Assembly: GCF_023503965.1 (NCBI RefSeq)
Contig: NZ_CP097298.1
Location: 1,071,001 to 1,135,000, forward strand
From: Brevundimonas albigilva
GTDB taxonomy: Bacteria; Pseudomonadota; Alphaproteobacteria; Caulobacterales; Caulobacteraceae
Direction of reading: 5' to 3'
DNA length: 64,000 nucleotides
Shown here: one piece after another, positions 1 through 9,171 of the stretch
How positions within the stretch are numbered: position 1 is the first letter of the stretch
Layout: the number at the start of each line of letters is the position of its first letter
Made by a program: the position numbers and the translations under genes
Notes under the pieces: generated by a model
What the model was told of the DNA's origin: nothing
What the model saw: only the letters and a program-made list of their open reading frames with translations
Database searches by the model: none

Positions 1-1904
1 CCTCGCGGTCGAACCGCGCAGCCGCGCCGCCCTGGTCGGCCGCAACGGCGCCGGCAAGTCCACCCTGATGAAGGTCGTCATGGGCCTGATCGAGCCCGAC
101 AGCGGCGACCGCTCGGTCCAGGCCGGCACGCGCTTCGCCTATGTGCCGCAGGAGCCCCTGATCGTGGGCGACACGCTCCTCGACTACGCCGCCTCCGGCG
201 AGGCCGAGCCCTGGACGGCCGAGGCCTGGCTGACCACCTTCGGCCTGGACCCCGCCAAGTCCACGCAAGGCCTGTCCGGCGGCGAGACCCGCCGCGCCGC
301 CCTGGCCAAGGCCTTCGCCGAGGAGCCGGACCTGCTGCTGCTGGACGAACCGACCAACCACCTCGACATCCTGGCCATCGAACTGCTGGAGACCGAGCTT
401 CTCCAGGCCCGCTTCGCCGTCCTGGTCGTCAGCCACGACCGCGCCTTCCTGAACCGCGTCACCGACACCGTCCACTGGCTGGAGGGCCGCCGCGTCCGCA
501 CCCTGAACAAGGGCTTCGTCGAGTTCGACGACTGGTCCGCCAAGGTCATGGAGGAGGAGGCCGAATCCCTGCGCCGCCTGACCAAGAAGATCGAGGCCGA
601 GACCTACACCTTCTACCGCTCCATCACCGCCCAGCGCACCAGGAACGAAGGCCGCGCCCGCGCCCTTCAGGCCATGCGCGCCGACCGCGCCGAACGGGTC
701 CGCGACCTGCCGCGCGAACTGAACCTCGGCGTCGATTCCGGCGCCGTCTCCGGCAAGCTGGTGGCGGATGTGAAGGGGGTCAGCAAAGGGTTCGCCACCT
801 CGATCCTCCCCGCGACGCGGGGAGGGGGACCGCGCGCAGCGTGGTGGAGGGGGCGGAACCGGACTCGCTCTCGACGCTTCTGACGCCGGTGCGACGTCCG
901 CCCCCTCCACCCCTTCGGGGTCCCCCTCCCCGCAAGCGGGGAGGATCACGCCGCACCCTGTTCAAGAACCTCACCACCCGCATCCTGCGCGGCGACCGCC
1001 TGGGCATCGTCGGCCCCAACGGCGCGGGCAAGACCACCCTGGTCAAGGTGCTGCTGGGCGAACTGGCCCCCGACGAGGGAACCGTCCGCATGGGCGCCAA
1101 CCTGGAGCCCGTCTATCTGGACCAGTCGCGCGAGGGGCTGAAGTCCGACATGACCCTGTGGGACGCCCTGACGCCGGGCGGCGGCGACAGCATCCTGGTG
1201 CGCGGCCGCTCGATGCACGTCGCCGCCTACGCCAAGGACTTCCTGTTCCAGGAGGCCCAACTGAAGCAGCCCATCTCGACCCTGTCGGGCGGCGAACGCA
1301 ACCGCCTGCTGCTGGCCCGCGCCCTGGCCAAGCCGGCCAATCTGCTGGTCCTGGACGAGCCGACCAACGACCTGGACATGGACACGCTGGACAAGCTGGA
1401 GGAGCTGCTGGAGGGCTACGACGGCACCCTGATCCTGGTCTCCCACGACCGCGACTTCATCGACCGCCTGGCCACCTCGACCCTGGCCCTGAACGGCCGC
1501 GGCGACATCGTCGAGACCCCCGGCGGCTGGACCGACTTCCTGCGCCAGAACCCGGGGTTCCTGAGCGGCGAGTCGCGGGTGGCGAGCAGCGAGAAGAAGA
1601 AGTCGGGCGCGGCGGCGACAAGCGACGAACCCGTCGCCCCCGCCCCTCGCCCCTCGCCCCTCCCAGGAAGAAGCTCTCCTACAAGGACGCGCGCCGGCTG
1701 GAGGAGCTGGAGAAGCTGCTCGAAACCCTGCCCGCGGCCATCGCCCGGCACGACGCGACCCTGGCCGATCCCGACCTGTACGCCCGCGACCCCAAGGCCT
1801 TCGACGTCGCCATGAAGGCCGCCGAAAAGGCCCGCGCCGAGCTGGAATCCGCCGAACTGGAATGGCTGGAGCTGGAAGAGAAGAAGGCGGCCCTGGCGGG
1901 CTGA
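1..1904 (+). pseudogene. uup: ABC-F ATPase Uup, 5'-truncated by the window and interrupted by a palindromic repeat
   Basis: This is a soluble ABC-F protein with two ATPase domains and no membrane segment. Uup-type members act on ribosomes or branched DNA. Reading starts at base 2, already inside domain 1. Domain 1 has Walker A GRNGAGKST (about 38-64), signature LSGGE and Walker B LLLLDEPTNHLD. Domain 2 has [17 protein letters not shown] and LLVLDEPTNDLD. The C-terminal coiled coil (about 1670-1901) is typical of Uup rather than EttA. The frame is broken twice. A 146-bp palindrome at 802-947 lies exactly between the interdomain linker and RTLFKNL, and its length accounts for the change from frame 2 to frame 1. 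A further one-base loss lies in a C-rich stretch near 1640-1665, probably a sequencing error. As written, translation stops at 883. The first break looks real and the second technical. Confidence 0.85.
802..947. repeat. Palindromic repeat (CTCCCC family) inserted inside uup
   Basis: The outer ends GATCCTCCCCGC and GCGGGGAGGATC are perfect inverted repeats. The inner parts also pair as C-rich and G-rich arms. The 146-bp length is 2 modulo 3, which is exactly the frame change seen in uup. It resembles the CTCCCTCCCC elements near 18.2, 26.9 and 47.4 kb but has different end sequences, so it is probably a subfamily. Confidence 0.8.
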
Positions 1905-1907
1905 GCC

Positions 1908-2084
1908 TCAGCCGTCCGTCGGCGCCGGGTCCTTCGGGGCCGCCGCCCTGGCGCGCCGATCCTGCACCACGCCCACGACGATGGCCGCCACCAGGCCGAA
2001 CGGGAACCACAGCCCGAACTTGCCGGTCAGCAGGCCGATCAGGCCGAAGATCAAGAGCACGGCGAAGGGCGTCAGGCGTTTCAT
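1908..2084 (-). CDS. Small membrane protein, 58 aa
   Basis: This short gene is convergent with uup and starts 3 bases beyond its stop. The product begins MKRLTPFAVLLIFGLIGLL and has two hydrophobic stretches covering about residues 6-22 and 27-43, followed by a short charged tail (DRRARAAAPKD). It is probably an inner-membrane protein with two passes. I do not recognise the family. The start ATG is the only one in frame upstream of the hydrophobic segment. Codon use is GC-rich in third positions like its neighbours, which supports a real gene. Confidence 0.5.
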   Translation of the reverse strand: MKRLTPFAVLLIFGLIGLLTGKFGLWFPFGLVAAIVVGVVQDRRARAAAPKDPAPTDG

Positions 2085-2147
2085 CCCGCCAGGCTAGGCC
2101 GACAGGCCGCGAGTCGTCCAGAGCGACATCGATTTCGCGACCCTAGG

Positions 2148-2374
2148 ATGCTCTCCGGGAGGCGAAGCGGGACGCCGACGCCCGGATCGTCCAGCTGCGC
2201 CGGACGCTTCACACCTACGCCATCGCCGCGGGCGGAGGCGCTGTCGCCCTGATCGTGACCCGGGGGCCGAACGACACGATCTGGGCGTGGGTCGGACTGG
2301 TCGTCGCACTGGCGCTGCACGCCGCGACCATCTATCTTGCGCCTGTCGTAGCGGAGGCTCCCGACGATGACTGA
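2148..2374 (+). CDS. Possible small membrane protein, start region frameshifted
   Basis: The downstream reading frame encodes a charged helix (LREAKRDADARIVQLRR) and then two hydrophobic stretches, and ends DDD-stop. It overlaps the next ATG in a GATGACTGA arrangement, which is typical of a translationally coupled pair. In the sequence as given, the only sensible ATG (2148) is one base out of frame with this body, and a stop codon lies just before the body's own frame. One inserted base after the ATG would give an intact product of about 73 aa. This would fit the many single-base indels elsewhere. No family recognised, and the gene may not exist. Confidence 0.3.
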
Positions 2375-2507
2375 CGGCGACATTCTGGCTGGCCTGATCG
2401 CGATTCTGGCGATCACGACGCCGCTGACCGCCTGGGCCGTTCAGTTGAAGCGGCGCTCCGACCGCCTGTCCCGCGAGATCGAAGAGCACGACGCCAAGGC
2501 CCGCTAG
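2367..2507 (+). CDS. Small membrane protein, 46 aa
   Basis: A 46-residue product begins MTDGDILAGLIAILAITTPL, with one hydrophobic segment (about residues 6-24), then a basic stretch QLKRRSDR and a charged helix ending EEHDAKAR. This is the shape of a single-span membrane peptide with a cytoplasmic amphipathic tail. Its ATG overlaps the stop of the preceding small reading frame, so the two are probably co-translated. It ends seven bases before the esterase gene. Function unknown. Confidence 0.4.
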   Translation: MTDGDILAGLIAILAITTPLTAWAVQLKRRSDRLSREIEEHDAKAR

Positions 2508-2513
2508 GCCCCC

Positions 2514-3497
2514 ATGCCCCTGCGCGTCCATACCGTCGACTTCCCGCCGCCGCAGTTGGCGGCCCAGCGGCGCATCAACGCCGTCCTGGCCCGCGCGCCG
2601 CGCCTGCGCACCGACCCCTGGCGGATCGAGGCGGGCCAGCGGCTCTCGACCTGGCTGGACGCGGCCGCCGGCCGGCTTCACGGCCCCCGCCTGAAGAAGC
2701 GCGGCGTCACGGTCGAGGTCCGCGCCCCGGACGAGGACCTGTCGGTTCCCCTGCGCATCCTGCGGCCCGAGGGCCCGCCCCGCGCCGTCGTCCTGGACAT
2801 TCACGGGGGCGGCTGGGTGCTGGGCAGCGCCAGCCTGAACGACCGGCTGAACGCCCATCTGGCGCGGCGCGGCTTCTGCGTCGTCTCGATCGACTATCGC
2901 CTGCTGTCGGAACGGCGCGGCGTCTTCATCGAGGCGGCCATAGAGGACTGTCTTCAGGCCGCCTACTGGACCGTCGGCAACGTCGACCAGCTGGGCGCCG
3001 CCGATCTGTTCGTCGCCGGGGAATCGGCCGGCGCCCACCTGGCGGCCCTGACCGTGCTGGCGTTGCGCGACCGGGGGCTGGTCGACCTGGTGCGGGGCTG
3101 CGTCCTGGCCTACGGCGTCTATGACCTTTCCGGCACGGAGAGCGTCCGCGCGGCCGGGCGCGACACGCTGCTGTTCAACGGCCCGACGATGCGGGCGGAC
3201 CTGGCCCGGCTTGCGCCCGACCGCGACGAGGCGGCGCTTCGGGCGCCCGACGTCTCGCCCCTCTACGCCGATCTGTCGGGCCTGCCGCCGGCCCTGTTCC
3301 TAGCGGGCGAGTACGATCCCCTGTTCCAGGACAGCCTCTTGATGGCGCGCGGGTGGGCCCAGGACGCGGAGGTCGACCTGATCCGCGTGCCCGAGACCCC
3401 GCACGGCTTCCTGCATTTCGGCGGCCCGGCCGCGCGCGGCGCCCGCATCGCCGTGCGGCGCTGGCTCGAAGCCCGGCTGGCCGGCTCCGCCGGCTGA
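2514..3497 (+). CDS. Alpha/beta hydrolase, HSL-type esterase
   Basis: This is a 327-aa hydrolase of the hormone-sensitive-lipase family (family IV esterases). The oxyanion-hole motif HGGGWVLGS lies near residue 98 and the nucleophile motif GESAGAH near 170. A late Asp in EYDPLFQD and a His in ETPHGFLHFG complete the expected catalytic triad. The length fits the family. No signal peptide is visible, so it is probably cytoplasmic and acts on short acyl esters, but the natural substrate cannot be told from sequence. The last codons are formed by a 28-bp tandem duplication that repeats the terminal coding bases and stop codon. Confidence 0.85.
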   Translation: MPLRVHTVDFPPPQLAAQRRINAVLARAPRLRTDPWRIEAGQRLSTWLDAAAGRLHGPRLKKRGVTVEVRAPDEDLSVPLRILRPEGPPRAVVLDIHGGGWVLGSASLNDRLNAHLARRGFCVVSIDYRLLSERRGVFIEAAIEDCLQAAYWTVGNVDQLGAADLFVAGESAGAHLAALTVLALRDRGLVDLVRGCVLAYGVYDLSGTESVRAAGRDTLLFNGPTMRADLARLAPDRDEAALRAPDVSPLYADLSGLPPALFLAGEYDPLFQDSLLMARGWAQDAEVDLIRVPETPHGFLHFGGPAARGARIAVRRWLEARLAGSAG

Positions 3498-3526
3498 GGC
3501 CCGGCTGGCCGCCTCCGCCGGCTGAG
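3471..3526. repeat. 28-bp tandem duplication at the esterase 3' end
   Basis: Positions 3471-3498 and 3499-3526 are the same 28-base unit with one difference (GGCTCC against GCCTCC). A third partial copy begins at 3527. The first copy contains the stop codon of the esterase and the second repeats it out of use. It looks like a slippage duplication. Confidence 0.75.
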
Positions 3527-3636
3527 GCCCGGCCTGGCGCGTGAAACCGCCGCATCGGCCGATCTCGCGAAACCAAAAGCCACGCTGGGGATTGGACCCT
3601 GGCTCACAGGTTCGGGATCGAGGAGGAACAGAGCCC

Positions 3637-4072
3637 ATGCTTTCCACGACAGGGGACATACGCGCCCGACTTCGCCCCTTGCACGACATTCTGCTGGGCT
3701 TTCCGATCGTGCTGTTCGTCTTCACCGTCTTCACCGACATCGCCTATCTGAAGACCGCCGAGATGCAGTGGTCGAACTTCTCGGCCTGGCTGATCGTGGG
3801 CGCCCTGGTTCGGCGGCGTGATCGGCGTCTGGGCCCTGGTGCGGCTGGCGCTGGACTGGCGCGGCCCCGCCCGGCGCGACAGCGCCGTCTATGTCGGCGC
3901 CCTGGCGCTGGCCTGGGTCGTCGGCTTGGTCAACGCCTTCAAGCACAGCCAGGACGCCTGGAGCTCGGTCGGCGCCTTCGGCCTGACCCTGTCGATCCTG
4001 TCCGCCCTGCTGGCCCTGGCGGCCGGCTGGTTCGCCTATTCCACCCCGACCGTGCGGGAGATCGCCCGATGA
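3637..4072 (+). CDS. DUF2231 family membrane protein, frameshifted
   Basis: A protein of about 144 aa with four hydrophobic segments. The N-terminal RPLHDILLGFPIVLFVFTVF is the hallmark of DUF2231, and the last span ends in GWFAYSTPTVREIAR. It is preceded by a strong ribosome binding site (GAGGAGGA, 3621-3628), which fixes the ATG at 3637. The frame shifts near 3808-3811 between GAL and FGGVIGVWAL; one extra G in the GG pair would explain it. The stop overlaps the next gene's start (ATGA), so the two are an operon. DUF2231 proteins often sit beside sugar dehydrogenases of this type and may act in electron transfer; the role is inferred. Confidence 0.75.
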
Positions 4073-5375
4073 TCCGTCGTCTTCTCGCCGCTCCGGCCGC
4101 CTCGGCCCTGGTTCTCGCCCTGGCCGCCTGCGGCGGCTCCAGCGACCCGTCGCTGAACCAGACGGGCGCCCAGCCCGACCTGCCGCGCCAGGACCAGACC
4201 CTGATCCCGCCGATGAAGGTCTCGCCCCCGGTCCCTGGAACGGCGAACTGCCGACCGTGCCCGCCGGCTTCACCGTCACCCCCTTCGCCACCGACCTGAA
4301 GATCCCGCGCCAGATGCTGGTCCTGCCGAACGGCGACGTGCTGGTGGCCGAGGGATCGGGCGGCAAGGAGGCCCCCAAGCTGCGGCCCAAGGACGTCATC
4401 GCCGGCGTCATCAAGGCCCGCGGCAAGAGCAGCGTGAAGGGCGGCGACCGCATCACCCTGCTGCGCGACGCCGACAACGACGGCCGGCCCGAGCTGCGCG
4501 CCGTCCTGGTCCAGAACCTGAACGCCCCCTACGGCCTGGCCTATGTCGACGGCGCCCTCTACGTCGCCGAACAGGACGCCCTGACCCGCTTCCCGTTCCA
4601 GCCGGGCCAGACCGGCATCTCCGCGCCCGGCCAGCGGGTCACGGACCTGCCCTCGCACATCAACCACCACTGGACCAAGGCCCTGACCGCCAGCGCCGAC
4701 GGCCGCTTCCTCTATGTCGGCATCGGCTCCAACTCCAACGTCGGCGAGCGCGGCATGGAGGTCGAGCAGGACCGCGCCGTGGTGTGGGAGGTCGATCGCC
4801 AGACGGGCGCCCACCGCACCATCGCCGAGGGCATCCGCAACCCCACCGCCCTGGCTGTCGAGCCGGCCACCAACCTGCTGTGGTCCGTGGTCAACGAGCG
4901 CGACGAACTGGGCCCGCAGCTGGTGCCCGACTATCTGACCCAGGTGCGCGACGGCGCCTTCTACGGCTGGCCCTACAGCTACTGGGGCCAGACCACCGAT
5001 CCGCGCGCCCATCCGCAGAAGCCCGACCTGGTCGCCCGCGCTATCCGCCCCGATTACGCCCTGGGCTCGCACGTGGCGGCGCTGGGCCTGGACTTCGCGC
5101 GTGGCGGCGGCTTCGGCGGCGCCTTCTCGACCGGCGCCTTCGTGGGCATGCACGGCAGCTGGAACCGCCAGGATCCGTCCGGCTACAAGGTGGTCTTCGT
5201 CCCCTTCGCCAACGGCCGCCCGTCGGGCCCGCCCGTCGACTTCGCCACCGGCTTCCTGAAGGACGGCAAGGCGCGCGGCCGCCCGGTCGGCGTCGCCTTC
5301 GACCCCGCCAAGCGCGTCCTGCTGGTCGCCGACGACGTGTCGAACACCGTCTGGCGCATCGCGCCGGGCGGGTGA
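4069..5375 (+). CDS. PQQ-type glucose/sorbosone dehydrogenase-like lipoprotein, frameshifted
   Basis: A beta-propeller sugar dehydrogenase of the GSDH / L-sorbosone dehydrogenase family, about 435 aa. The first 22 residues form a lipoprotein signal ending in the lipobox LAAC, so the enzyme should be a periplasm-facing lipoprotein. The propeller is recognised by MLVLPNGDVLVAE, NAPYGLAYVDGALYVAE, GIRNPTALAVEP, YGWPYSYWGQ and the final VAFDPAKRVLLVADD. The frame is lost near 4232-4237, where one C appears missing in GTCCCTGG; both sides otherwise join smoothly as VSPPVPWNGELPTVPAGF. It is translationally coupled to the DUF2231 gene. Cofactor (PQQ) and substrate are inferred from the family only. 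Confidence 0.85.
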
Positions 5376-5996
5376 GGCCGCGGCCCTCGCTTTCTGTGGA
5401 CAACGCAAGCCGCTGATCGAAAACAGCGATTTCGATCCGTCCACGGATATGCACAGGGTTGTCCCCGCCGCCGGGCCAGTGGTGCACATCGGGGCGGGAT
5501 CGGGCGCTTGCCTCATAGCGGGTTTCGTCGGAACGTCAACGGGCCAGAGGGACACGGCGGCGCGGAAAACCAGGGGAGACCTTGGAAATCAAGCGAACCG
5601 GCCCGGCTCTCCGACCTGGCGCTTCGGGCGGTCTTCGGACCGTAACGGGTGACAGGCGGGATCCAGGCTCCGACCTTCCCGGTCTTCGGATCGGACAGGA
5701 CGGGGAACCGGATCGGGATCGATGGACGGCGCGGACCCCAGGGTTTGCGCAAACGCCGGAGACCAGGAGCGCGACAGGATACAGCCGACCGCCCTTTCAG
5801 GTTCGCCTGCGACGGCGCCCAGGCCGAGGTCCAGACCCGAACGGCCAAGTCCAACCCGGACTTGGCGAGGGGACGAAGAGCACGGGTTCGCCCCGGACGC
5901 TTCGTCCCCTCGCTCAATTCCGGCGGCGATTTCACGACAAGGCGCTAGACAGCCGCCGCTTCCTTCTGCAGCCATGGCGGGCAGATGGAGGTCTTC
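5376..5996. other. Long gene-free stretch with structured DNA
   Basis: About 600 bases without a convincing gene: reading frames on both strands have arginine- and proline-rich shadow composition and no family resemblance. It holds a single near-consensus DnaA box (TGTGGACAA, 5395-5403), a direct repeat of CGGTCTTCGGA at about 5629 and 5682, and two strong adjacent hairpins at 5844-5913. The last 12 bases carry the ribosome binding site for the gene at 5997. Confidence 0.5.
5844..5913. other. Two adjacent perfect hairpins, candidate structured RNA or DNA
   Basis: Hairpin 1 (5844-5866) has a perfect 9-bp stem, GCCAAGTCC with GGACTTGGC, and a 5-base loop. Hairpin 2 (5865-5913) has a perfect 14-bp stem, GCGAGGGGACGAAG with CTTCGTCCCCTCGC, and its 21-base loop itself contains GGG-TTCG-CCC, a classic stable tetraloop. 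There is no T-run after either, so a simple terminator is not obvious. They lie 84-153 bases upstream of the next start codon and could be part of a leader. Confidence 0.55.
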
Positions 5997-7145
5997 ATGC
6001 GTGTCGTCCCCCTGGTCGTCCTGACGGCGGCTTCGGCCGTGATCCCGGCCTGGGCGCAAGCCGGCGGAGAGCGGCCGCCGCAGCACGCGCCCGTCATCAT
6101 CCCGGGGCCCGGCCCCGATGGCGCCGATCCGGTCGAGCCCATGACCTTCCAGGTTCCCGACGCCCAGGCCGCCTGCGACGGCGAAGCCGTGACCCCCGCC
6201 TACAGCGAGATCCTGCCCGCGCGGGAGGGGATGCGCCTGGCCGGCCCGGACCTGGTCCTGGCCTTCGCCACCGCGCCCGATGGCCGGGTGACGGATTTGC
6301 GGCCCGTCGGCGCCCCTCCCGCCACGGAGGCCAAGCTTCAGGCCGCCTTCGCCGCCTGGCGGTTCGAGCCCAGGGCGCGCGCCGACTGCCGCCTGACCGT
6401 GACCTGGCGCACCGTCGCCCTGGCCGAGGCGGAAACCCCCGACCTGCTCAACTATTTCGCGGTCGACCGCCGAACGGGAAGGCTGCGCGACGCCGTGGCC
6501 CGCCGGCTGGGTGGGGACGGCGCCGACTGCGGCGAGCGCTGGGGCGGGCGTCGTCCGGCGGTGGCGGCCTATCCCGACTTCCTGCGCGGCCGCCGACCGC
6601 CGCCCGGCGGCAGCAGCTGGACGGTGGTGCGCTGGAACATCGCGGCGGACGGCCAGGCGTCCCAGGTCGAAATCCTGGGCTCCTCCGGCGACGCCGACCT
6701 GGACGCCGAGGGTCTGCGCGCGGTGTCGGAAACCCGAATGCGCCCCGGACCGGCGCGCACCGGCTGCGTCTATAACTTCTACCGGACGGGCGAGACCCTG
6801 CCCGCCCCGCCGATGCCGGCGCAAGAGGATCGGCCGGACCCGTTGGCCGCCTGCCCCGAGGCCATGGACGAGCGGTTCCGGGTTCGACCCCGCCTGGTCT
6901 TTCCCGAGGTCTTCCGACAGCGGGCGATCGAGGGATGGGCGCTGGTGCGGTTCGACGTCGCGCCGTGGGGCGCGATCGGCAATGCGGCCGTGATCGAGGC
7001 CCAGCCGGCCGCCCTGTTCGGCGAGGACGCCCTTCGCCTGGTCCGCGCCAGCCAGGCCACGCCCGGCTTCGAGGCCGGCGTCCGCTGCGTCGTTCCGGTC
7101 CGTTACCGCATCGAGGCGGGAGACGACACGTCCGCCCCCGACTGA
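5997..7145 (+). CDS. Exported protein with three TonB-C-like repeats
   Basis: A 382-aa protein with a signal peptide (MRVVPLVVLTAASAVIPAWAQA). Three degenerate copies of a TonB C-terminal-like fold follow: one around DLVLAFATAPDGRV, one around VVRWNIAADGQASQVEIL and one around ALVRFDVAPWGAIGNAAVIE. Each ends in a variant of the alpha helix and WRFEP/MRPGP/ATPGF turn. Cysteines recur before or within each unit (AACDGE, ADCRL, TGCVYNF, AACPEA, VRCVVP), suggesting periplasmic disulphides. There is no N-terminal transmembrane anchor or proline spacer, so it is not a normal TonB. I chose ATG 5997 over 5985 because a GGAG box ends 6 bases before it. Role unknown. Confidence 0.7.
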   Translation: MRVVPLVVLTAASAVIPAWAQAGGERPPQHAPVIIPGPGPDGADPVEPMTFQVPDAQAACDGEAVTPAYSEILPAREGMRLAGPDLVLAFATAPDGRVTDLRPVGAPPATEAKLQAAFAAWRFEPRARADCRLTVTWRTVALAEAETPDLLNYFAVDRRTGRLRDAVARRLGGDGADCGERWGGRRPAVAAYPDFLRGRRPPPGGSSWTVVRWNIAADGQASQVEILGSSGDADLDAEGLRAVSETRMRPGPARTGCVYNFYRTGETLPAPPMPAQEDRPDPLAACPEAMDERFRVRPRLVFPEVFRQRAIEGWALVRFDVAPWGAIGNAAVIEAQPAALFGEDALRLVRASQATPGFEAGVRCVVPVRYRIEAGDDTSAPD

Positions 7146-7203
7146 CGCACGCCCTTCTGACGCCCGCCTTCCCAACGCCGCCATCCGCCCCTAAACCAGC
7201 GCC

Positions 7204-8259
7204 ATGATCCAGCGCGGGAATCGCCCCCTCCTGACCCGGCGTCGCGCCCTGCTTGCGGGCGGCGCGGCCGTCGTCGGCGCGGGCGCGCTGGCCTTGCGCG
7301 CCTGCGGGCGGACCGAGGCGCCGGTGGACGACCAGGGGCGGGTGCGGCTGCGCTTCGCCACCGACGCCCGCGCCGGGGCCGAACACGGCGGCTTCTATCA
7401 GGCCGTGGCCGGCGGGGCCTATGAGAAGCGCGGGCTGAACGTCCAGATCGTCCAGGGCGGACCGGGGGTGAACGTGCCCCAGTTGCTGGCCTCGGGCGCG
7501 GTCGAGCTGGGCCTGGGCGCCAGCAGCTTCACGCCGATGAACCTGGTCGCCTCCGGCGCCCCCGTGCGCGCCGTCGCCGCCTTCTTCCAGAAGGACCCGC
7601 GGGTCCTGATCGCCCACGCCGAGCCGGCGGTCGAGGACCTGGCCGCCCTGGCCCAGCTTCGGGGCCGCCGCTTCCTGCTGGCCGAGCCGCAGGCCGCCGG
7701 CCTCTGGGTCTGGCTGAAGGCGACCTACGGCCTGGCCGACGACCAGGCGCGCGTCGTCCCCGACCGCGCCGCCGCCTTCCTGGCCGAGCCGCGCGCCGTG
7801 CTGGAAGGCGACCTGACCGTGGACCCCCACGCGGTGGAGCAGGCGGCGGACTTCACGCCCCAGGTCTTCCTGCCGGCGGACGCGGGCTATCCCTCCTACG
7901 GCGGCCTGGTGCTGGCGCCCAACGCCTTCGCGCGCGACAACGCCGGCGCCCTGCGCAGCTTCATCGCCGCCTCCGCCGAGGGGTGGCGCGACTATATCCG
8001 GGGCGACCCGTCGGCGGCCGACGCCCTGATCCGGCGCGACAACCCTGAGATGAGCCAGGCCCTGCTTGACCAGGCCCGCGCGCGGCTTCGCGACAACGCC
8101 GTGGTCGACGGCGGCGATGCGGCCCTGTTCGGCCTGGGCGCCATGACCGAGGAGCGCTGGCGCGCCTTCTTCGAGGTCGCCAGCCGGGGCGATGTCTATG
8201 ACACGGGCCTGAACTGGCGCGACGCCTTCACCAACGCCTACCTGCCCGGCCGCGGCTGA
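7204..8259 (+). CDS. ABC-type substrate-binding protein, NMT1/THI5-like
   Basis: A 351-aa periplasmic binding protein of the NMT1/THI5-like superfamily, which binds pyrimidines, nitrate, sulfonates or similar small ligands. The N-terminus has a twin-arginine-like signal (LTRRRALLAGGAAVVG) and a cysteine in RACG that could be lipidated. The lobe pattern is typical: RFATDARAGAEHGGFYQA, YEKRGLNVQIVQGG, LLASGAVELGLGASS, then RNTDNA-type helices ending RDAFTNAYLPGRG. No permease or ATPase gene is adjacent, so its partners must be encoded elsewhere. The ligand cannot be assigned. Confidence 0.75.
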   Translation: MIQRGNRPLLTRRRALLAGGAAVVGAGALALRACGRTEAPVDDQGRVRLRFATDARAGAEHGGFYQAVAGGAYEKRGLNVQIVQGGPGVNVPQLLASGAVELGLGASSFTPMNLVASGAPVRAVAAFFQKDPRVLIAHAEPAVEDLAALAQLRGRRFLLAEPQAAGLWVWLKATYGLADDQARVVPDRAAAFLAEPRAVLEGDLTVDPHAVEQAADFTPQVFLPADAGYPSYGGLVLAPNAFARDNAGALRSFIAASAEGWRDYIRGDPSAADALIRRDNPEMSQALLDQARARLRDNAVVDGGDAALFGLGAMTEERWRAFFEVASRGDVYDTGLNWRDAFTNAYLPGRG

Positions 8260-8337
8260 CAACCGCAGCACGGCGCGTTAGCGCGCGATTAAGCGCTGCC
8301 GGCTGGGGTGGATGCGACCCTCAATCGGAGCGCCGTC

Positions 8338-9171
8338 TTGCGCCGCATCCTGCTCACCACCGTTCTGCTCGGCGCCGGCCTCGCGCCGGGCGTCGCCCTG
8401 GCCCAGCAGCAGCCGACCAACGGCGCCGGCCTGCGCTATCTGTCCTGGCCGGGCAAGGCGGCCGTCGCCGCGCGGCCGGCGACCGCCCCCGCCCCTGCCC
8501 TCGACGCCGCGACCGAGGGCGCCCGCCCGGTTCCGACCCGCGCCGCCGCATCGACCGCCTCCCTGCCGCTGGCCCGGATCGCCCCCGCGCCGATCCCGAC
8601 CTCGACCTCTCGCGGCCTGACCCCGGCCAGCGCCTGGCTGGCGCCCGCGCCGCGCGCCCCCGAGCCCCAGCCCCAGCCCCAGCCCCAGCCGCAACCTCAG
8701 ACCCAGCCTCACGCCCTGGCCGAGCCGACGCCCCGCCAGCCGGAGGCCGCCGCGCCGTCCGCACCCGTCCCCGCGCCGCAGGCCCGCGTCCAGCCCCAGC
8801 CCGCGCCCGAACCCGCGCCCGCCGAACCGGCCCCGGTTCAGGCGGCCGTCGCCGACCCGATGGCGCCCCGCCGCGACGCCCCGATCTTCCGCCTGCAGCG
8901 GCCCGACGGCGCGACGGCGGCCGCGCCCGAGGCCGGCGCCGCCCCTTCCGCCCAGAGCGCCCGCTACTATTCGGTCCACCGCCAGGCGGGGCACGAGCCG
9001 GACGCCATCCGCACCCCGGCGCCGGTCTATCTGGACGCCCTGCCGGTGCAGATGGCCCAGACGCCGACCAGCGCAGACCTGGCCCAGCCCGACGGCCCGC
9101 CGGCTCTGGTGCGCAACACCGACGGCTCGGTCCGCGCCCTGCCCCAGACCCAGGCCGACGACCTGCCATGA
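8338..9171 (+). CDS. Proline/glutamine-rich exported protein of unknown function
   Basis: A 277-aa protein with a clear signal peptide (MRRILLTTVLLGAGLAPGVALA) followed by an almost entirely low-complexity Ala/Pro/Gln region, including an uninterrupted PQ repeat near 8665-8705. I chose TTG at 8338 because GGAG lies 7 bases upstream and the signal peptide starts there; a GTG at 8308 is possible but adds no useful residues. The stop overlaps the DUF2336 start (ATGA), so the two are translationally coupled. The composition suggests a flexible periplasmic linker or envelope protein. No catalytic domain is visible. Confidence 0.6.
   Translation: MRRILLTTVLLGAGLAPGVALAQQQPTNGAGLRYLSWPGKAAVAARPATAPAPALDAATEGARPVPTRAAASTASLPLARIAPAPIPTSTSRGLTPASAWLAPAPRAPEPQPQPQPQPQPQTQPHALAEPTPRQPEAAAPSAPVPAPQARVQPQPAPEPAPAEPAPVQAAVADPMAPRRDAPIFRLQRPDGATAAAPEAGAAPSAQSARYYSVHRQAGHEPDAIRTPAPVYLDALPVQMAQTPTSADLAQPDGPPALVRNTDGSVRALPQTQADDLP

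Noticed and set aside
5395..5403. Near-consensus DnaA box TGTGGACAA
   Set aside because: A single copy with one mismatch, far from replication genes and with no cluster; expected by chance.
8660..8710. Short repeat resembling a repeat array
   Set aside because: It is the PQ codon repeat (CAGCCC) inside an exported protein, not a CRISPR or intergenic repeat.
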